Shown one piece after another: positions 34,701 to 47,072 of a DNA stretch of 64,000 nt (within the stretch, counting starts at the first letter, position 1; each line of letters opens with the position of its first letter). The stretch spans positions 1-64,000 of the forward strand of contig JAFJTR010000101.1 in the NCBI GenBank assembly GCA_022559985.1. The letters are read 5' to 3'. This DNA is from Parastagonospora avenae f. sp. tritici 18332-5 (lineage: Eukaryota; Ascomycota; Dothideomycetes; Pleosporales; Phaeosphaeriaceae). Below the pieces are notes generated by a model. The model saw only the letters and a list, made by a program, of their open reading frames with translations, did no database searches and was not told the DNA's origin. Made by a program: the position numbers and the translations under genes.

Positions 34701-37700
34701 TTGGAAGCAAAATCCTTGGGAGCTCTTGGAGGGCACCAACGTGGCGCAAACTACTTAGTTTGGACGATGTGCGCTGGTTGCGAGACCATCAGATGGGTTC
34801 TGATATTCTTATGCCTGGCGCAGGCTTCATAACCTTCGCAATCGAAGCCAAGTTCCAGCAACATGTCGCTTTGGGCCTGGAACCTATGCTGAAGGTCAAA
34901 GCTGCGAACGATCTGTGCTATCATCTTCGCAATGTGAGGATCCAAAAAGCTTTGGTCCTCGAGGACGGGAAAGAGGCCGATGTGATGGTGTCTTTGAATC
35001 AGGTCATCGGAATGCCGGGCTGGCAGGAGTTTCGCATCACTTCCAATACCGATGACGTCTACCAGGAGCATTGTTTTGGCCTGATCCAGACCCAGGATCC
35101 CATCGTGGATTTACATGCTAATGGCCCTCCTGCCCCTCTAGACCTTCCGACATCTGCCAGGCCGTGGTACAAAGCGCAAGATGCGATAGGTCTTCACTTT
35201 GGGCCAGCGTTTCAGAAGATGCTTCAGGTCGAGTCAACAAGTGGGCAACGAACAAGTCGATCGACCATATCACTCAGCGAACCAGAATCTCAATACTCGC
35301 CTCAATCGCACTATCCGATCCACCCAACTGCCTTTGATGGCTGTTTCCAGGCCGCAACTCCAGCGATGTTTGCTGGTGAACGTAATTTGCTAAAGGACGT
35401 ACTAGTTCCGACTCTGATCGATGACTTGATAGTCAATTCTGTGCCACGAACTCTGCATGAGGGCACAGGTGCCGCAAGCTCAGAGTACTCAGGTCGCGGT
35501 CGGCTTGACGAGATCAAGAACTACGCCGCGAATTGTACTGTATATGATAACAACACCGGAGCGATGGTCATGCAACTACGGGGTTTGCACTACTCCAAGC
35601 TCGGTGTAGGAGAAGAAGCTGATCCTCATACATTCGCATGTGTGACATGGAAGCCCGATATTGCCTTTATGACGACCCAGGGTCAGATTTCGCGTCTTAT
35701 CCCAGATCCAGCAGCGACAAAGCTGGAGATGGTGATGGACCTTGTCGCACACAAAATGCCAACGTTGAGGGTGTTAGAACTGAACCTGTGCGCCACTGAT
35801 GCTACTAGTCTGTGGTTTGGTATGAAAAACTTCTCCACCACAAATCGATGGGCCTACGGGAGTTGCGACCTGGCTTCCATTGACGCCAAGAGTCTTTCCG
35901 TGGCTCAATCCGAGCACGAATCCAAACGGAACACGTCTTTCCTGTTCGCCAACCTTTCTAAGGATGATTTTGGGCTAGTATCCGATGCGCCATATGATCT
36001 CGCTATCGTGAAGGCTCCGCGAGAGATCATAATGGCGGCTGATACACTCGTTCCTCGTTTGAATCATCTTCTTTCAGAGGATGCCTATACATTACTGGTC
36101 GAAACCGAAATTGAACAACGACCTGACAAGAGCATCCCCAATAGTACAATGACGGATTCTTTGGTTTCCCTTTCGGATCCAACACCGTCCCCCTCGCCCA
36201 AATCGGGTAGTGTAACAGGACTGTCAACTCCTCCCAGCTCCGCATCATCGATGTTTGACGCCAGCGATGAGGAGGCCGAAGGTTTTGAAAAGACACTATC
36301 ACAATCCCTAGACTTCTTGTCAATCGCAGAACTCTCCTCGAAGACCAGATCGTATCTTCGCCACCCATTGCCAAAATACTCATCCACCTCAAGACGTGTC
36401 GTCATTGCCAGTCTATCCGAGATCAGTTTGGCTTCTTCGATCGAATCATACTTGACTTCATCCGGTTGGGAAGTCCAGCGAAGGGAACACCCTTTCTTGG
36501 ATCTCGAGCCTAACGTTCCAGTCCTAGTCTTGGACGAGTTAACAACTTCGCTGCTGACGACAGTCAACCAACAGCAGTGGGACGGCATCAAAACTTTAGT
36601 CAATTCTAGCAACCCAATTCTTTGGCTCACTGAAGGGGCACAGTACCACATCACAAGCCCAGACAGGGCGCTGGTGCATGGCTTATTCCGTGTTGCACGC
36701 CGAGAGAATGGAAACGCGAAGCTGACGACGCTGGATGTCGAGTGCTGTTCAAACCCAGTAACGACATGGGCGATTGAGCAAGTACTCAAAGAATGTGAGA
36801 AACAGAGCGAATCTCGTCTTGCGCCGCGTGAAAACGAGTACGTGGAGCGTAATGGTGTCCTCCACGTTCACAGGATCATTCCGGATGTAGCTACCAACGC
36901 GTTCAAGCGCGCCGAAAGGGATGGTGCTGACACTGTTGAGAGAACGCTACACGAGAGGAAGAGCATTGAAAGCCGAGGACCTGCCGTACACTTACAGGCG
37001 GATCGCTTGGGTACCTTTGACAAACTCATTTGGTGCGAGATAGCCGTTGAAGAAGTGCCAATTGCGGAAGGCCATATCGAGATCGAAGTTATCGCTTCGG
37101 GCGTCAACTTCAAGGATGTAGCGACAATCATGGGTATCGTACCGGAAGACGAATCAAGACTGGGTTGTGAATGTGCCGGTGTTGTCACCCGTATCGGCAG
37201 CGGCGCGACAACGTTTGCTGTCGGAGATAGGGTCTGCGCTCTCGCTCAGGGAAGCTATGCAAACCGTCTGCAGGTTTCTTCCCAGCGCGCGCACGCAATC
37301 CCGGAGGATATGAACTTCCAGGATGCAGCGACGATACCCTTGGTGTTCGCCACGTCCGTCTACGCCCTGTTCCATGTTGCGAACCTGAAGCAGGGACAGT
37401 CAATTCTGATTCACTCGGGAGCCAGCGGCGTTGGTATCGCTTGCATCCAGCTCGCGCAGTACCTGAAGGCAGATGTGTACGTCACAGCTGGCACGGAGGC
37501 GAAACGCGATTTCCTTGCGAAGGCGTATAACCTGCCCTCTGACCGCATATTCTCTTCTCGGAGCAGAGCTTTTGCCGAAGAAATTAAACAGGCGACTAAC
37601 AATCAGGGAATCGACGTCATTGTCAATTCTTTGACAGGAGATTTGCTCGACGCCTCTTGGCGGCTGTGTGCCAATGGCGGCGTGTTCCTTGAGATTGGCA

Positions 37701-39273
37701 AAAGGGATATCCTCGATCGAAATGCCTTGTCCATGGAACCATTTGGAAGAAACTGCTCCTTCAGAGCACTGGACCTGTCGTTTAACAAGTGTGTCAGCGA
37801 TGAGTTGATTGCAAGGTACATGCCTCTCGCGCCTTCTCACTTCTACCTGTGGGTCTTTAGCTAACATTCCAAATTGCAGACTACTGGAGGAAACCTTCGA
37901 TCTGATGGCCCAAGGATATATCACTCCTATCAACCCGATATCTACGTTCGGATTCGATGAAATAGCCAAGGCGCTCGAACATGTACGAAGTGGCGTCCAT
38001 TTTGGAAAGGTGGTGATTGCAAACAGCGAATCGAAACCGAATTTGCAAGTTCCCATAAGGCCCGCAACGCGTCAGCTTCGGCTCAGAGCCGACGCTTCAT
38101 ACCTGATTATTGGAGGACTCAAAGGACTGTGCGGAAGTCTGGCTATTCACATGGCTCGAAGTGGTGCTCGTCGTATTATCGCTTGTAGCAGGAGTGGATT
38201 GGGCGATGATGCTTCCGTCAAAGTCATCAAGAGCTGCCGTGCTCATGGATGTGAAGTCATCGATGCGAAAGGCGATGTGGGAGACAGATACTTTGTACAG
38301 CAGTTGTTCAAGGAGGCTTCTCCGGCTGTTGTGGGTGTTATTCAAGGAGCCATGGTACTTAGGGTATGTCAAGTGTGTCCAGTGAGCTTGTATGAAGATT
38401 ATTAACATGATCGCGCAGGACAAACCTTTTGAGATGATGTCACTGGATGACTATCACACAGCGATACATGCTAAGTTGCAGGGCACATGGAATCTGCACT
38501 ATGCATCCCTTGCGCAAAGAAGGCCGCTCGATTTCTTCACCATGCTCTCAAGCATATCAGGAATTGTTGGCAATAAGGGCCAGGCCAACTACTCTGCTGC
38601 AAACACTTTCCTCGACGCCTTCGCCACATATCGTCGGGAGGTGCTAGGCTTGCCCGCGAATTCAGTAGACCTAGGCATGATCGAAGACGTCGGTTACATC
38701 GCTGATCAAAACCCTTACCTGGAATCTCGATTCGACAAGAAGCAATGGACGCCAATCAACGAGGGCTCCCTCCGTCGCATACTGAGCTATTCCATCTACC
38801 AACAGGATGCTGAGCCACTGAATTCGGCTAGTTGCGACCAGCTCATCACTGGCATTGCCTTCCCACTGCAAGGAGAGACGGACCTGATTAGCGAATCGAG
38901 ATTTGGGTATTTCTTCTCGGGCGGGGTTGACGGAAAATCAAAGAGCGATGGCGAAGGAACCAGTCCCAAAGATCAAGCCATGCGTGCCTTCGCGCTTGTG
39001 CGGAATTCGAACGGCGACGCTGCTACACTGGCTAAGGCATGCGTCGAAGTACTCGCGCTACAATTTTCGCACGTCCTGCGCCTCGATCACGAGATGGATA
39101 CCGACAAGCCGCTCATGGCGTATGGCTTGGACTCTTTGGCAGCCGTTGAGCTGCGCAACTGGGTACGAATGGAGCTTGGTGTCGAATTGAGCACCCTGGA
39201 TATTCTGAACGCAAGTTCACTGGCCGCCTTGTGCAAGAAATTGGTATCGAGACTGGCACAGCTACCGAAGTAA
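31792..39273 (+). CDS. Highly reducing polyketide synthase (KS-AT-DH-psiMT-ER-KR-ACP)
   Basis: 2413 aa from five exons: 31792-32194, 32250-32498, 32565-37815, 37880-38363, 38419-39273. An ATG six codons upstream (31774) is an alternative start. KS: Cys179 (DTACSGS), His317 (ECHGTGT), His356 (SNIGHSE). AT: Ser about 639 in GHSSGEIAAAYAAG. DH: His about 957 (RDHQMGSDILMPG) and Asp about 1142 (HPTAFDGCF). ER: VIASGVNFKDVATIMG (about 1726) and HSGASGVGIACIQLA (about 1834). KR: LIIGGLKGLCG (about 2041) and Tyr in NYSAANTFLD (about 2186). ACP: phosphopantetheine Ser in YGLDSLAAVEL (about 2365). In the methyltransferase place the sequence reads RVLELNLCATDATSLW instead of a SAM-binding LEIGAGTGG-type motif, and the region is short, so C-methylation is unlikely. 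There is no thioesterase or reductase at the end. It should build a linear, reduced chain in the cytosol. Confidence 0.96.
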
Positions 39274-39803
39274 TCAACTTCCAGATGAGCTGGAGATCAG
39301 CTTTTGGCATTAGAGACTTCAGGCTTAATTAACCTTTAGACAAAAGCTCGACAGGAGTCAATTTGCAGTCGCTGTGGTTTGTGGTTGCTCGTCTCAGAGT
39401 CCTAGCTGGTTTACAACGCTAGCTACAGATTGAGTCAGGCTCCTTATTAGTATCCTCTGATCTTCTTACTGCTCAGCTGCTTGTGTGTAGTCTGTAGCTT
39501 TCATAGACAATGCAATACTTGGGCGATTAAGGCCAATCGATTAACGGTAAGGGGTGCTACCGTCAGCGCATCTAAAATAGCAAACACGACCTTTGACAAA
39601 AATTTAGGATTAGAGTCCCTGAACTCTTGCACGCAGACCTGCTACCACCATATCCGCCACGCTAAACAACAAACACTAGCCTCCTTCTGGCGCAGACGTG
39701 ATAACAAAAGACCAAAGAAACCCATCGCTAAATGCAACAGCGCTACCAACCCATGCATAATGCTTCCGAAATCCCATCACACGACCTCGCCACTCATTCA
39801 CAA
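39274..39803. other. Tail-to-tail spacer, PKS / unknown 873-aa protein
   Basis: 530 bp of AT-richer 3' flanks. No gene or clear repeat seen. It marks the right edge of the candidate cluster. Confidence 0.45.
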
Positions 39804-42631
39804 TCACGCTGGCTTCACGCCCTCGAAGAGAACCTCCGGCTTCAGGTGCTCAATCTCAGACTTCCATTCGCGCGTGCGCGGAAGCAATATCCTCCATCCA
39901 CGATCATCCATCTCAGTGAGAAGGATTTCAGACTTATTCTCTGCGTCGGCAAGGTCCGTGGCGCAGATGACAAAGGTTGTCAGATAGAACATGACCCATG
40001 GGTACTTGGAGTTGATGTAGTGCTGGATGTAATATTGCCAGGCGTTGGCAGAGGATGGCCGATCAAACGCTACATCAGACTGTGTCAGCAAGTTTTCATG
40101 TGGAAAATTAGACAAAACGTACGCATCGCATTCCAGCGGTAAACATGCCCTTCCCACGTCACGAAGTTGAGACCCGTTCTGCCAAGACTCTTGATTGCCG
40201 GCATAGGCCATGCGCAGTAGTGCGTCTGGATCGACCCTTTTGCGAAAATCGCATTGGAATTCTTGTTCTTGAACATCTGCGCGAAATCTCTCAAGCAGCT
40301 CCTTGGTGGGAGTGGGAGGGATGGGGCGCGGTCGCCTTCAGCTGCCGTGGCATCGCGCTTGTATGGGAAGTACAGATCGTATTGACCATCAATGCCCTGC
40401 GCAAGGACAGGTCGCGCTTGCGGTCTCTCGTACTCTGATGACAGTGAAACAAGACCAGAGCGTTCCATGTCTTCAACAATTCGTCGAATGAGACGGTTGG
40501 CATCGCGCGGACTCGGGTCGGAGGCCATTCTTTCGTGATTCGCTGCGATAATGCTTCGGTCTGGCTCGTAGCATCTGTAGCGATTGCCTTCATACTGTAC
40601 GTCGAGAGGCGCAGAGTAGCGCAGGTCAGGAGAGCTGTCGATGCGAATTTCTTCGAGGAAGATTTCTTGGACGGATGATGGTATGACCTCACGGATCACG
40701 CGCTTGGCCACTTGCCGTGGCGAAGGATCACCAACTAGCATGAGCAACGTGTCCTGCACGATGTCCATCAGCTGGAAGGGCTGTCCGACTTCTCGATCGA
40801 TGATGATGAATTGCCATGAGTCGACGACTATCGGGTCGTACATAGTCGTCTTGCCTCGTCGCAGTTGGTTCTTGACATCCTCAAGGGTGACAGTCGTGCT
40901 GTATCGAACAGTCTGGAGTTCCTCGTGGGTCATTGCCGAGCGATGGCGAGAAATAAAGAGGTCCGGTTCCGTGGGATGAACTGTAGCGTCTGCGTTTGTT
41001 CCTTCGTACACGACTAAGTAAAGGCGCTCTTTTCTTTTGCGAATCTCGTCGAGAAATGCTTTGGTCAGAGGATCTCCTATGGCCATTTGCCCACACAGGT
41101 AGTTGCGCGATTGACGCTGCACCCAAAGTTCGCCCTCTTTTCGTAAACCAGCATGCATGGCGAAGTCACCTTTGCTTGTTGGAATGAATCCCATGTAGAC
41201 CCCAGTCGTACACTCGCTCATGATACTTGCTGGATCATACCAATGTTCATCGTATAGTCTCAACATCAGGAGCTTACAAATGGTCGTATAATCCTCGAAG
41301 TTGGAGCATATGCTGGCGAGACTCCATGGATTCAGTAGATTCGGAAACCAGCGATAACTTGTATTGTTAGCATGTTCACTCTCGGTTGTTTGTCAACGTA
41401 CAGAATATCCCAACAAGGCTTGGTCATTCCAAGACCTTCAGTGGTGCTTGGTATCGTTCCGCCAATGAGTTGAATCGTCTTGATGTCACCACCAGCCAAC
41501 GTTTGAGCGCATATTGCGACTCGGAGGTACTGTACTGCGTGCGGACGCCATGCTTTCTCAAAGAAGTCGCAGTACATCTCCAGCGTACTTGCCTGGCATC
41601 CTAACAAGAACTGGTCGATGGTTCTTGATCTAGTTGCATGCTCCAGTGTCGCAGCTTCACTGTCGTTAAGTACCATGATGCGAAACCATGACCGGATGAT
41701 GTCGCCCCCAGTATCCCGCTCAACTGGGCCTGGCGAGCTGGATTGTTTAGAAGCTTCGCCTAGATCGGGGACAATCGTGTAGAGGCGGCGAATGCTGTCG
41801 GCGCAGAGGTCCAGATAGAAGTGTTTCAGTACAAGTATTGACCCTAGTCGCACATCACAGGTCAGTCTGTGCCATACTCTTCGAATATTACTGGTCACGT
41901 ACCGTCATCCATCATTCCTTGAAGAGAGTCAATTGGTATCTTTGGATCAAGTGGCGACTGGAGGATCATGATTTTCTCCAAGTTGGATGCCTCTGGATGT
42001 GGCGTGCCAACTGCAGGCGTTTCTGGTGTGGGTTCCCGATTGAGGTTCTGCACTGTGTCGCATGTCAGGATTGTCTAGGAGTGAACCCATGTGGTGTCGT
42101 ACTCAATAAAGAGTCTGCCAGTTGTCTGACATCTGCCTCTAGTTTCGCAATCCATTTGATGTAGTCCTGGATATCGCCCCCACGTGGGTAGAACCTGTCT
42201 CGAATCTGACGACGAAGGTCGACAGAGAGTCGAAGCTTGATGACTTTCTGTTTCGCAGTTTCTGAGCTAATAACAGTCATTTTCTCAGCTTCTCTGTGTG
42301 CTTTGTTCCACCTTGAATTGATCTCCTTCCATTCGTGATAGTGCCGATTACACCATGGGTCTTTTGTCGTTGATGCGAGCGCAACTTGGCACGGGCGTCC
42401 ATCCAGTTCAAGGGCCTCGCAGACTGGACCAGTGACTGTCGGTGATTCCGGAATATCACTCAAGCGCACCAGACGCCGTGCAGTACCTTTGACACTAGGT
42501 CGCCGGGCTTGCAGGCCATTGATACGAAGCTGAACACTCATAGCCAGAAGGCGGATGTATGATCGTGGTGTGGGAAGGCTGCCGTGGAAGGTTTCGGATA
42601 GCCCTCCCGCACCGGAGGGCGAACATGCCAT
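39804..42631 (-). CDS. Uncharacterised 873-aa protein with Cys/His knuckle
   Basis: Five exons assembled with closing frames: 42103-42631, 41903-42052, 41402-41843, 40123-41357, 39804-40069. Introns of 44-59 nt have good donors and a TGCTAAC branch site in the third. I do not recognise the function. Near the N-terminus C71, C81, C94 and H97 (CEALELDGRPCQ, DPWCNRHYHEWKEIN) look like a small metal-binding knuckle followed by a basic helix. The middle is acidic to neutral and helix-rich (VLKHFYLDLCADSIRRLY, RSWFRIMVLNDSEAATLEHA). The C-terminal part contains EVIPSSVQEIFLEEIRIDSS and a Trp/Tyr-rich end (WQYYIQHYINSKYPWVMFYL). There is no signal peptide and no clear membrane segment. It resembles lineage-specific fungal proteins of unknown role. 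Confidence 0.8.
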
Positions 42632-44752
42632 GTTATGATATGATCCCGTGCTGTAGAATTAGGCAAGCGACAGCTAGCTGTCCAGTCTGTCGGTAAGGGG
42701 CGCTGCAAGCCCAATACGTGGCCGTAAGATCCTTTCTGTTCAGTGCGGCACAGTTGTCTTGAAGTCAGTGGCAGGGGACCAAGCTCTTCTTGTATGGCTC
42801 GGCAACAGTGGTGACATGGACTGTTCGCTTACGCTCGTGTCGAACACGGTATTGTAGGAAATGACAGCTCTTTTGAAACAAATCAGCTAGGCAGGCCAAT
42901 ATTGCGTCAGACAAACATAACATACCTCTGAAGAGCGCGGCAGTTTGACCCTTCTGCATCGCACATGGAGGCTGTTGTCACCTTGCATGCTTCCGCGCTG
43001 CCGCCAAGCATGTCCCAATAGAGCGACCGCCCTACACCTGACCAGGTTTTTAGTGTGAGCAGGCTGCGCTTCTCAGATGAGCCGCGGAGTATCGCCTGTA
43101 ATCGGGGCAATGAAAACGCTGACTGACGTGCCGGCTCATGCATATGATAGAATTAGCCGCCGACATGACCGCGCCCTCGCAGAGAACGTAAAACAGGCGA
43201 ATGGCAGCCTATGAAACAGCAGCAACGCCATGAACGTCTGCGCGATAGACGCCAGACGCTGGCCAGGGAACGCGCTGACCACCGGGGCATGACGCTATCA
43301 GGCTAGCATCTCGGGTGAGGTGAATGACAGACCCGCATCTATTGCACTAATCGCTACTCCTATCGGTGGCTGAGTGTGATAGCAAGGGCCGTGGCACCCT
43401 GGTCTGCATACTGAAGAACTACCCTCCATGATGAGTAGAGAATGTGATTCGCCGATTTCGTAAGCTCACGCCGGCGGCTATGCATGCGATGTATGCTGGT
43501 CAGCGGCTCCAAGCCAACTGGACGGCCCGCACAACCAGCTCTTTTGTTTAAATGCATGATATTGCCTGACAGCCGCCCGATCCATTCACATTGAAGCTCA
43601 CCAGACTTCCCCAGACTGTCGAGGCGTTTCGTTTTGTTCTTCTTTTCTTGGTTGGTGAAACGAAGCGCAAAAAGGCGCGAACCGTGCCGCACCGGTGGGG
43701 CGACAGCCGCACTCGCCGACTTGGCTTGCTAACGATGTACATCGAAAGTCCATCTTGATCGGTGAAGGAATCGAGCCCAACGTATATTGCATGAGATTCA
43801 GGCAGTATGTTCGAGCAACACACTGGTGCGAGCTGTTGATAGGAGAAATGGTTGGTCGTGTGGCGGTCGTGTGGCTTTCTCGAGTCGATATCGCGATGAC
43901 ATGACAGGATCTCAACACGGACGGACATCTTGCTGTCCAGCTTTGCAGCGCCATTGAGACTTGTTCGTATCACCCCGGAACTCTTCGTCGCACTCATCCG
44001 CGTCCACAGTAATCTCGAGTGGTTTGAAGGTGATGATTACGCGCCCACGACAACAGTATCCAGCAGGCGGTTAAAGCTGGTAAGCGTTCCTGCATAGGGC
44101 TCCCCTGGGCCACTAGTCGATGAACACACCACACCTTCTAAAAGCGATGAATCCTGGAACTTGGTGAGTAAAAGGAGGTCAGGAGATCTGATTTTATGCT
44201 TCTCGAAATCGACTTCTGCTCGCAATGTTAGTAGGTAGAGTAGGTTGCTCTAATGAGGGATAAGATTTTGACCCCGTAGGATGAGGATACATCAACGGCC
44301 TTGGGACTCTCCCTTGCTCATTTGATTCCTATCAATTGTTGACCCAATGAGCTCAGGCTCGACTCTTCCTATCTACGTAGTGCCAAGTCGATGTTATGTG
44401 CAGCGAAACGGATCTGAAGCGCGACTGTGGCGTCTCCAGACTCCTGGCGATGATGCGTTCGCGACTTCCCCACATTTCGGCATACCGGATGTGGAAGACG
44501 CGCCTGTCAGTGAACCTCGGCCCTGCATTGGAGGCATCACGATACTCCAACATCTCGGACTTCGCGCCGTGCATACAGTCTCTTGTACTTAACAAAGCGC
44601 TTCAGTGTCTTACGCCTAGCTAATTGCAGTGTTACTGAAGTGTCATAGCCATATATTGGCTGTCAGTTCTTTATAGCCACGCCTCCACACGTCACACGCG
44701 TCCCCCGCATAGCTTTCGTTTCCCCGCAAGACGAAGCTCGCGAGATACAAAT
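42632..44752. other. Divergent spacer, 2.1 kb
   Basis: Upstream regions of the 873-aa gene (-) and the transhydrogenase gene (+). Small frames at 43360-43997 and 44347-44623 overlap on both strands and show no motif. Nothing else recognised. Confidence 0.4.
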
Positions 44753-46240
44753 ATGGTGATTTCTACAGCAATTCGCATAGCGCCTTCTCGTGCCGCACGA
44801 GCACTCAACCTCCTACGTACTGTGCAATACACACATCCGCCATCATGTCCCTGTCATTCGAATCCGAATTACCACCAGCAAACACCCTCCACAATCCAAC
44901 AAGCACGCCGACACCTCGCAACCCCAATTGACCATTCACAACAAAAGGAATATGCATTCGAGATGGCAGCTTCGAGTATACGCTTTGGTCCTGGCTGTAC
45001 AAAGGAGGTTGGCATGGATTTTAAGAACATGGGCAGTAAACGCGTTATGGTGGTGACAGATCCAAACGTCCGGAAGCTGGACGCGATGAAGCAGGTCATT
45101 GAAGGATTGGAGAGAGAAGGCGTGCAGTACGAAATTTACGACAAAGTACGCGTAGAGCCCAAAGATCACTCTATCAAGGAAGCCATCGCCTATGCCCGGC
45201 CATGGAAGCCCGATGCCTACCTCGCCGTCGGAGGTGGCAGCGTCATCGACACCGCCAAACTCATGAACCTATATACTTCATTCCCCCAAGCGGATTTCCT
45301 CGACTTTGTAAACGCTCCTCTAGGCAAAGGCATGCCCATCCCCGGCAAACTCTTCCCCCTCGTCGCCGTCCCCACAACAGCAGGAACCGGCTCCGAAACA
45401 ACTGGCACCGCCATCTTCGACCTCGTGTCGAAGCGCGCGAAGACTGGAATTGCCCATCGGAACTTGAAGCCCACGCTGGGCATAGTCGACCCCCTGAACA
45501 CCCGCACAATGCCCTCTGCCGTCCACGCATCATCCGGTCTAGATGTCCTATGCCATTCCCTCGAATCCTGGACCGCAATTCCATACTACGAGCGCACGCC
45601 GCGACCAACTAATCCACTCAACCGTCCAGCCTACCAAGGCGCGAATCCCATCTCCGACATCTTCTCGCTCAAAGCACTCAAGGACACTGTCAAGTACCTT
45701 CCCCGCGCCGTCAAGAATCCTGACGACCATGAAGCGCAAGCCCAAATGCTGCTCGCCGCGACGCTTGCTGGAGTAGGCTTTGGCAACGCGGGCGTCCATC
45801 TTTGCCATGGCATGTCGTATCCCATCTCGGGCCAGAATCCTGGGTACAAACACGCGGGATACGACGTCGATCACACCATCATCCCGCACGGCGTATCCGT
45901 CGCCGTAACCGCGCCCGCAGTATTCAAGTTCACCGCAGCATCGAACCCCGAGCGGCACTTGGCTGCCGCCGAAGCGTTTGGCGTGGACATTTCGAATGTG
46001 AAGAAGGAGAGTGCTGGTGAGGTGTTGAGCGAGGCGCTGGCGGAGTTTTTGATCAAGTTGGGCGACCAGCCGAGGGGGTTGAAGGCGCTTGGGTTTGGAG
46101 CCGGGGATCTGGATGGGTTGGTTGAGGGCACGATTCCGCAGGCGCGGGTGTTGATGCTCGCGCCGACGTTGGAGACGCAGGATTTGGAGGTGGAGAGGGA
46201 GCAGTTGAGGACGTTGTTTGAGGAGTCGATGGAGTATTAG
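44753..46240 (+). CDS. Hydroxyacid-oxoacid transhydrogenase, mitochondrial (ADHFE1-like)
   Basis: Single-exon gene of 495 aa. The first 55 residues are rich in Arg, Ser and Ala (APSRAARALNLLRT ... QQARRHLAT), a typical mitochondrial presequence. The body is an iron-dependent (type III) alcohol dehydrogenase: GGGSVIDTAKLMNLY for the nucleotide, TTAGTGSETTGTAI, and metal-ligand histidines in GLDVLCHSLESW, GVHLCHGMSYPI and HTIIPHGVSVAV. The long insert and overall length match ADHFE1 enzymes, which move hydride between 4-hydroxybutyrate and 2-oxoglutarate, giving succinic semialdehyde and 2-hydroxyglutarate. It converges with the DUF985 gene (132 bp apart). Confidence 0.93.
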   Translation: MVISTAIRIAPSRAARALNLLRTVQYTHPPSCPCHSNPNYHQQTPSTIQQARRHLATPIDHSQQKEYAFEMAASSIRFGPGCTKEVGMDFKNMGSKRVMVVTDPNVRKLDAMKQVIEGLEREGVQYEIYDKVRVEPKDHSIKEAIAYARPWKPDAYLAVGGGSVIDTAKLMNLYTSFPQADFLDFVNAPLGKGMPIPGKLFPLVAVPTTAGTGSETTGTAIFDLVSKRAKTGIAHRNLKPTLGIVDPLNTRTMPSAVHASSGLDVLCHSLESWTAIPYYERTPRPTNPLNRPAYQGANPISDIFSLKALKDTVKYLPRAVKNPDDHEAQAQMLLAATLAGVGFGNAGVHLCHGMSYPISGQNPGYKHAGYDVDHTIIPHGVSVAVTAPAVFKFTAASNPERHLAAAEAFGVDISNVKKESAGEVLSEALAEFLIKLGDQPRGLKALGFGAGDLDGLVEGTIPQARVLMLAPTLETQDLEVEREQLRTLFEESMEY

Positions 46241-46372
46241 ATGCTACGGATTTTAGAGAAGTGTCCTTATGAAAATCCACAAAGTAGCGTTCTGGCTCAC
46301 TCATTGTCGCCTGAGCTCAATTTGTTTCGTGGGCCAAGTGATTTGATATTCTGCCACAGTCACTGCTCCCAT

Positions 46373-47072
46373 CTACTCTCTCCTAACCAACCACTCCAAC
46401 TCCCGCCTCTGCTCCTGCGTCACCAGCCCCTCAAACCCCTCCACCGCCAAAAAATCGTGATCCGCATATTCGAATCCCGGCACAACCGTCTGCATCCATC
46501 TTGTCAGCATATTCCAATCTCAACCACCAGCGAAACTCAAATAATCCACATACCTCACTAATCAACAGCCTCCCCTCCCCCTCGAGCAAAAAACTCGCCT
46601 TATACTTCCCCCCCTCAACAATCCACACCGCCCTCTCACCAGCACTCACATCCCTCCCAACCACAAAACTCTCCACCCTCTTCTTCCCCTCCTCGCCATC
46701 CTCATCCGCATGAATAAGCACATACCTCCCCCGCCCCTCAATAAGCGTATGTACCGTGCGCCCCTTATTCCTATGAAAGCACCCCATCGACGCCGTCGGA
46801 GTTAACATGTAATATATACTCGTGCTGGCATTTCTTCGCGCGTTGTCCCCGGAGAAGGGTGTGGAGGCGGTCTGCGTGTTGGAGGGAGTGGGAGGGAAGG
46901 GGTTGGGGATGAGGAGGGGATCGCGGTCGATTTCGGCGAAATATCCGCCTTCGATGTGTTTTTGGAGACGCAGTGTGTCGATGATGGATTGCGTGGAGGG
47001 GGATTCCGTGGTTTGGGAGGGGTTGGGGTAGGTGGGTTGGAGGCGGGTGGGGGTGTTGGGGATGGAGGACAT
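46373..47072 (-). CDS. DUF985 cupin-fold protein (YML079W-like)
   Basis: 211 aa from two exons: 46554-47072 and 46373-46489. After a Pro/Ser/Thr-rich N-terminus come LQKHIEGGYFAEIDRDP, ASTSIYYMLTPTASMGCFHR, VHTLIEGRGRYVLI and, across the intron, LLISE joined to TVVPGFEYADHDFLAVEGF. These follow the DUF985/cupin_5 pattern of a small beta-barrel. Yeast YML079W has this fold, but its natural ligand is unknown. No signal peptide, so probably cytosolic. Codons are strongly C-biased at third positions, as in the neighbouring transhydrogenase. Confidence 0.87.

Noticed and set aside
36085..36789. Long minus-strand open frame inside the PKS gene
   Set aside because: It is the reverse complement of PKS coding sequence and has no motif of its own.
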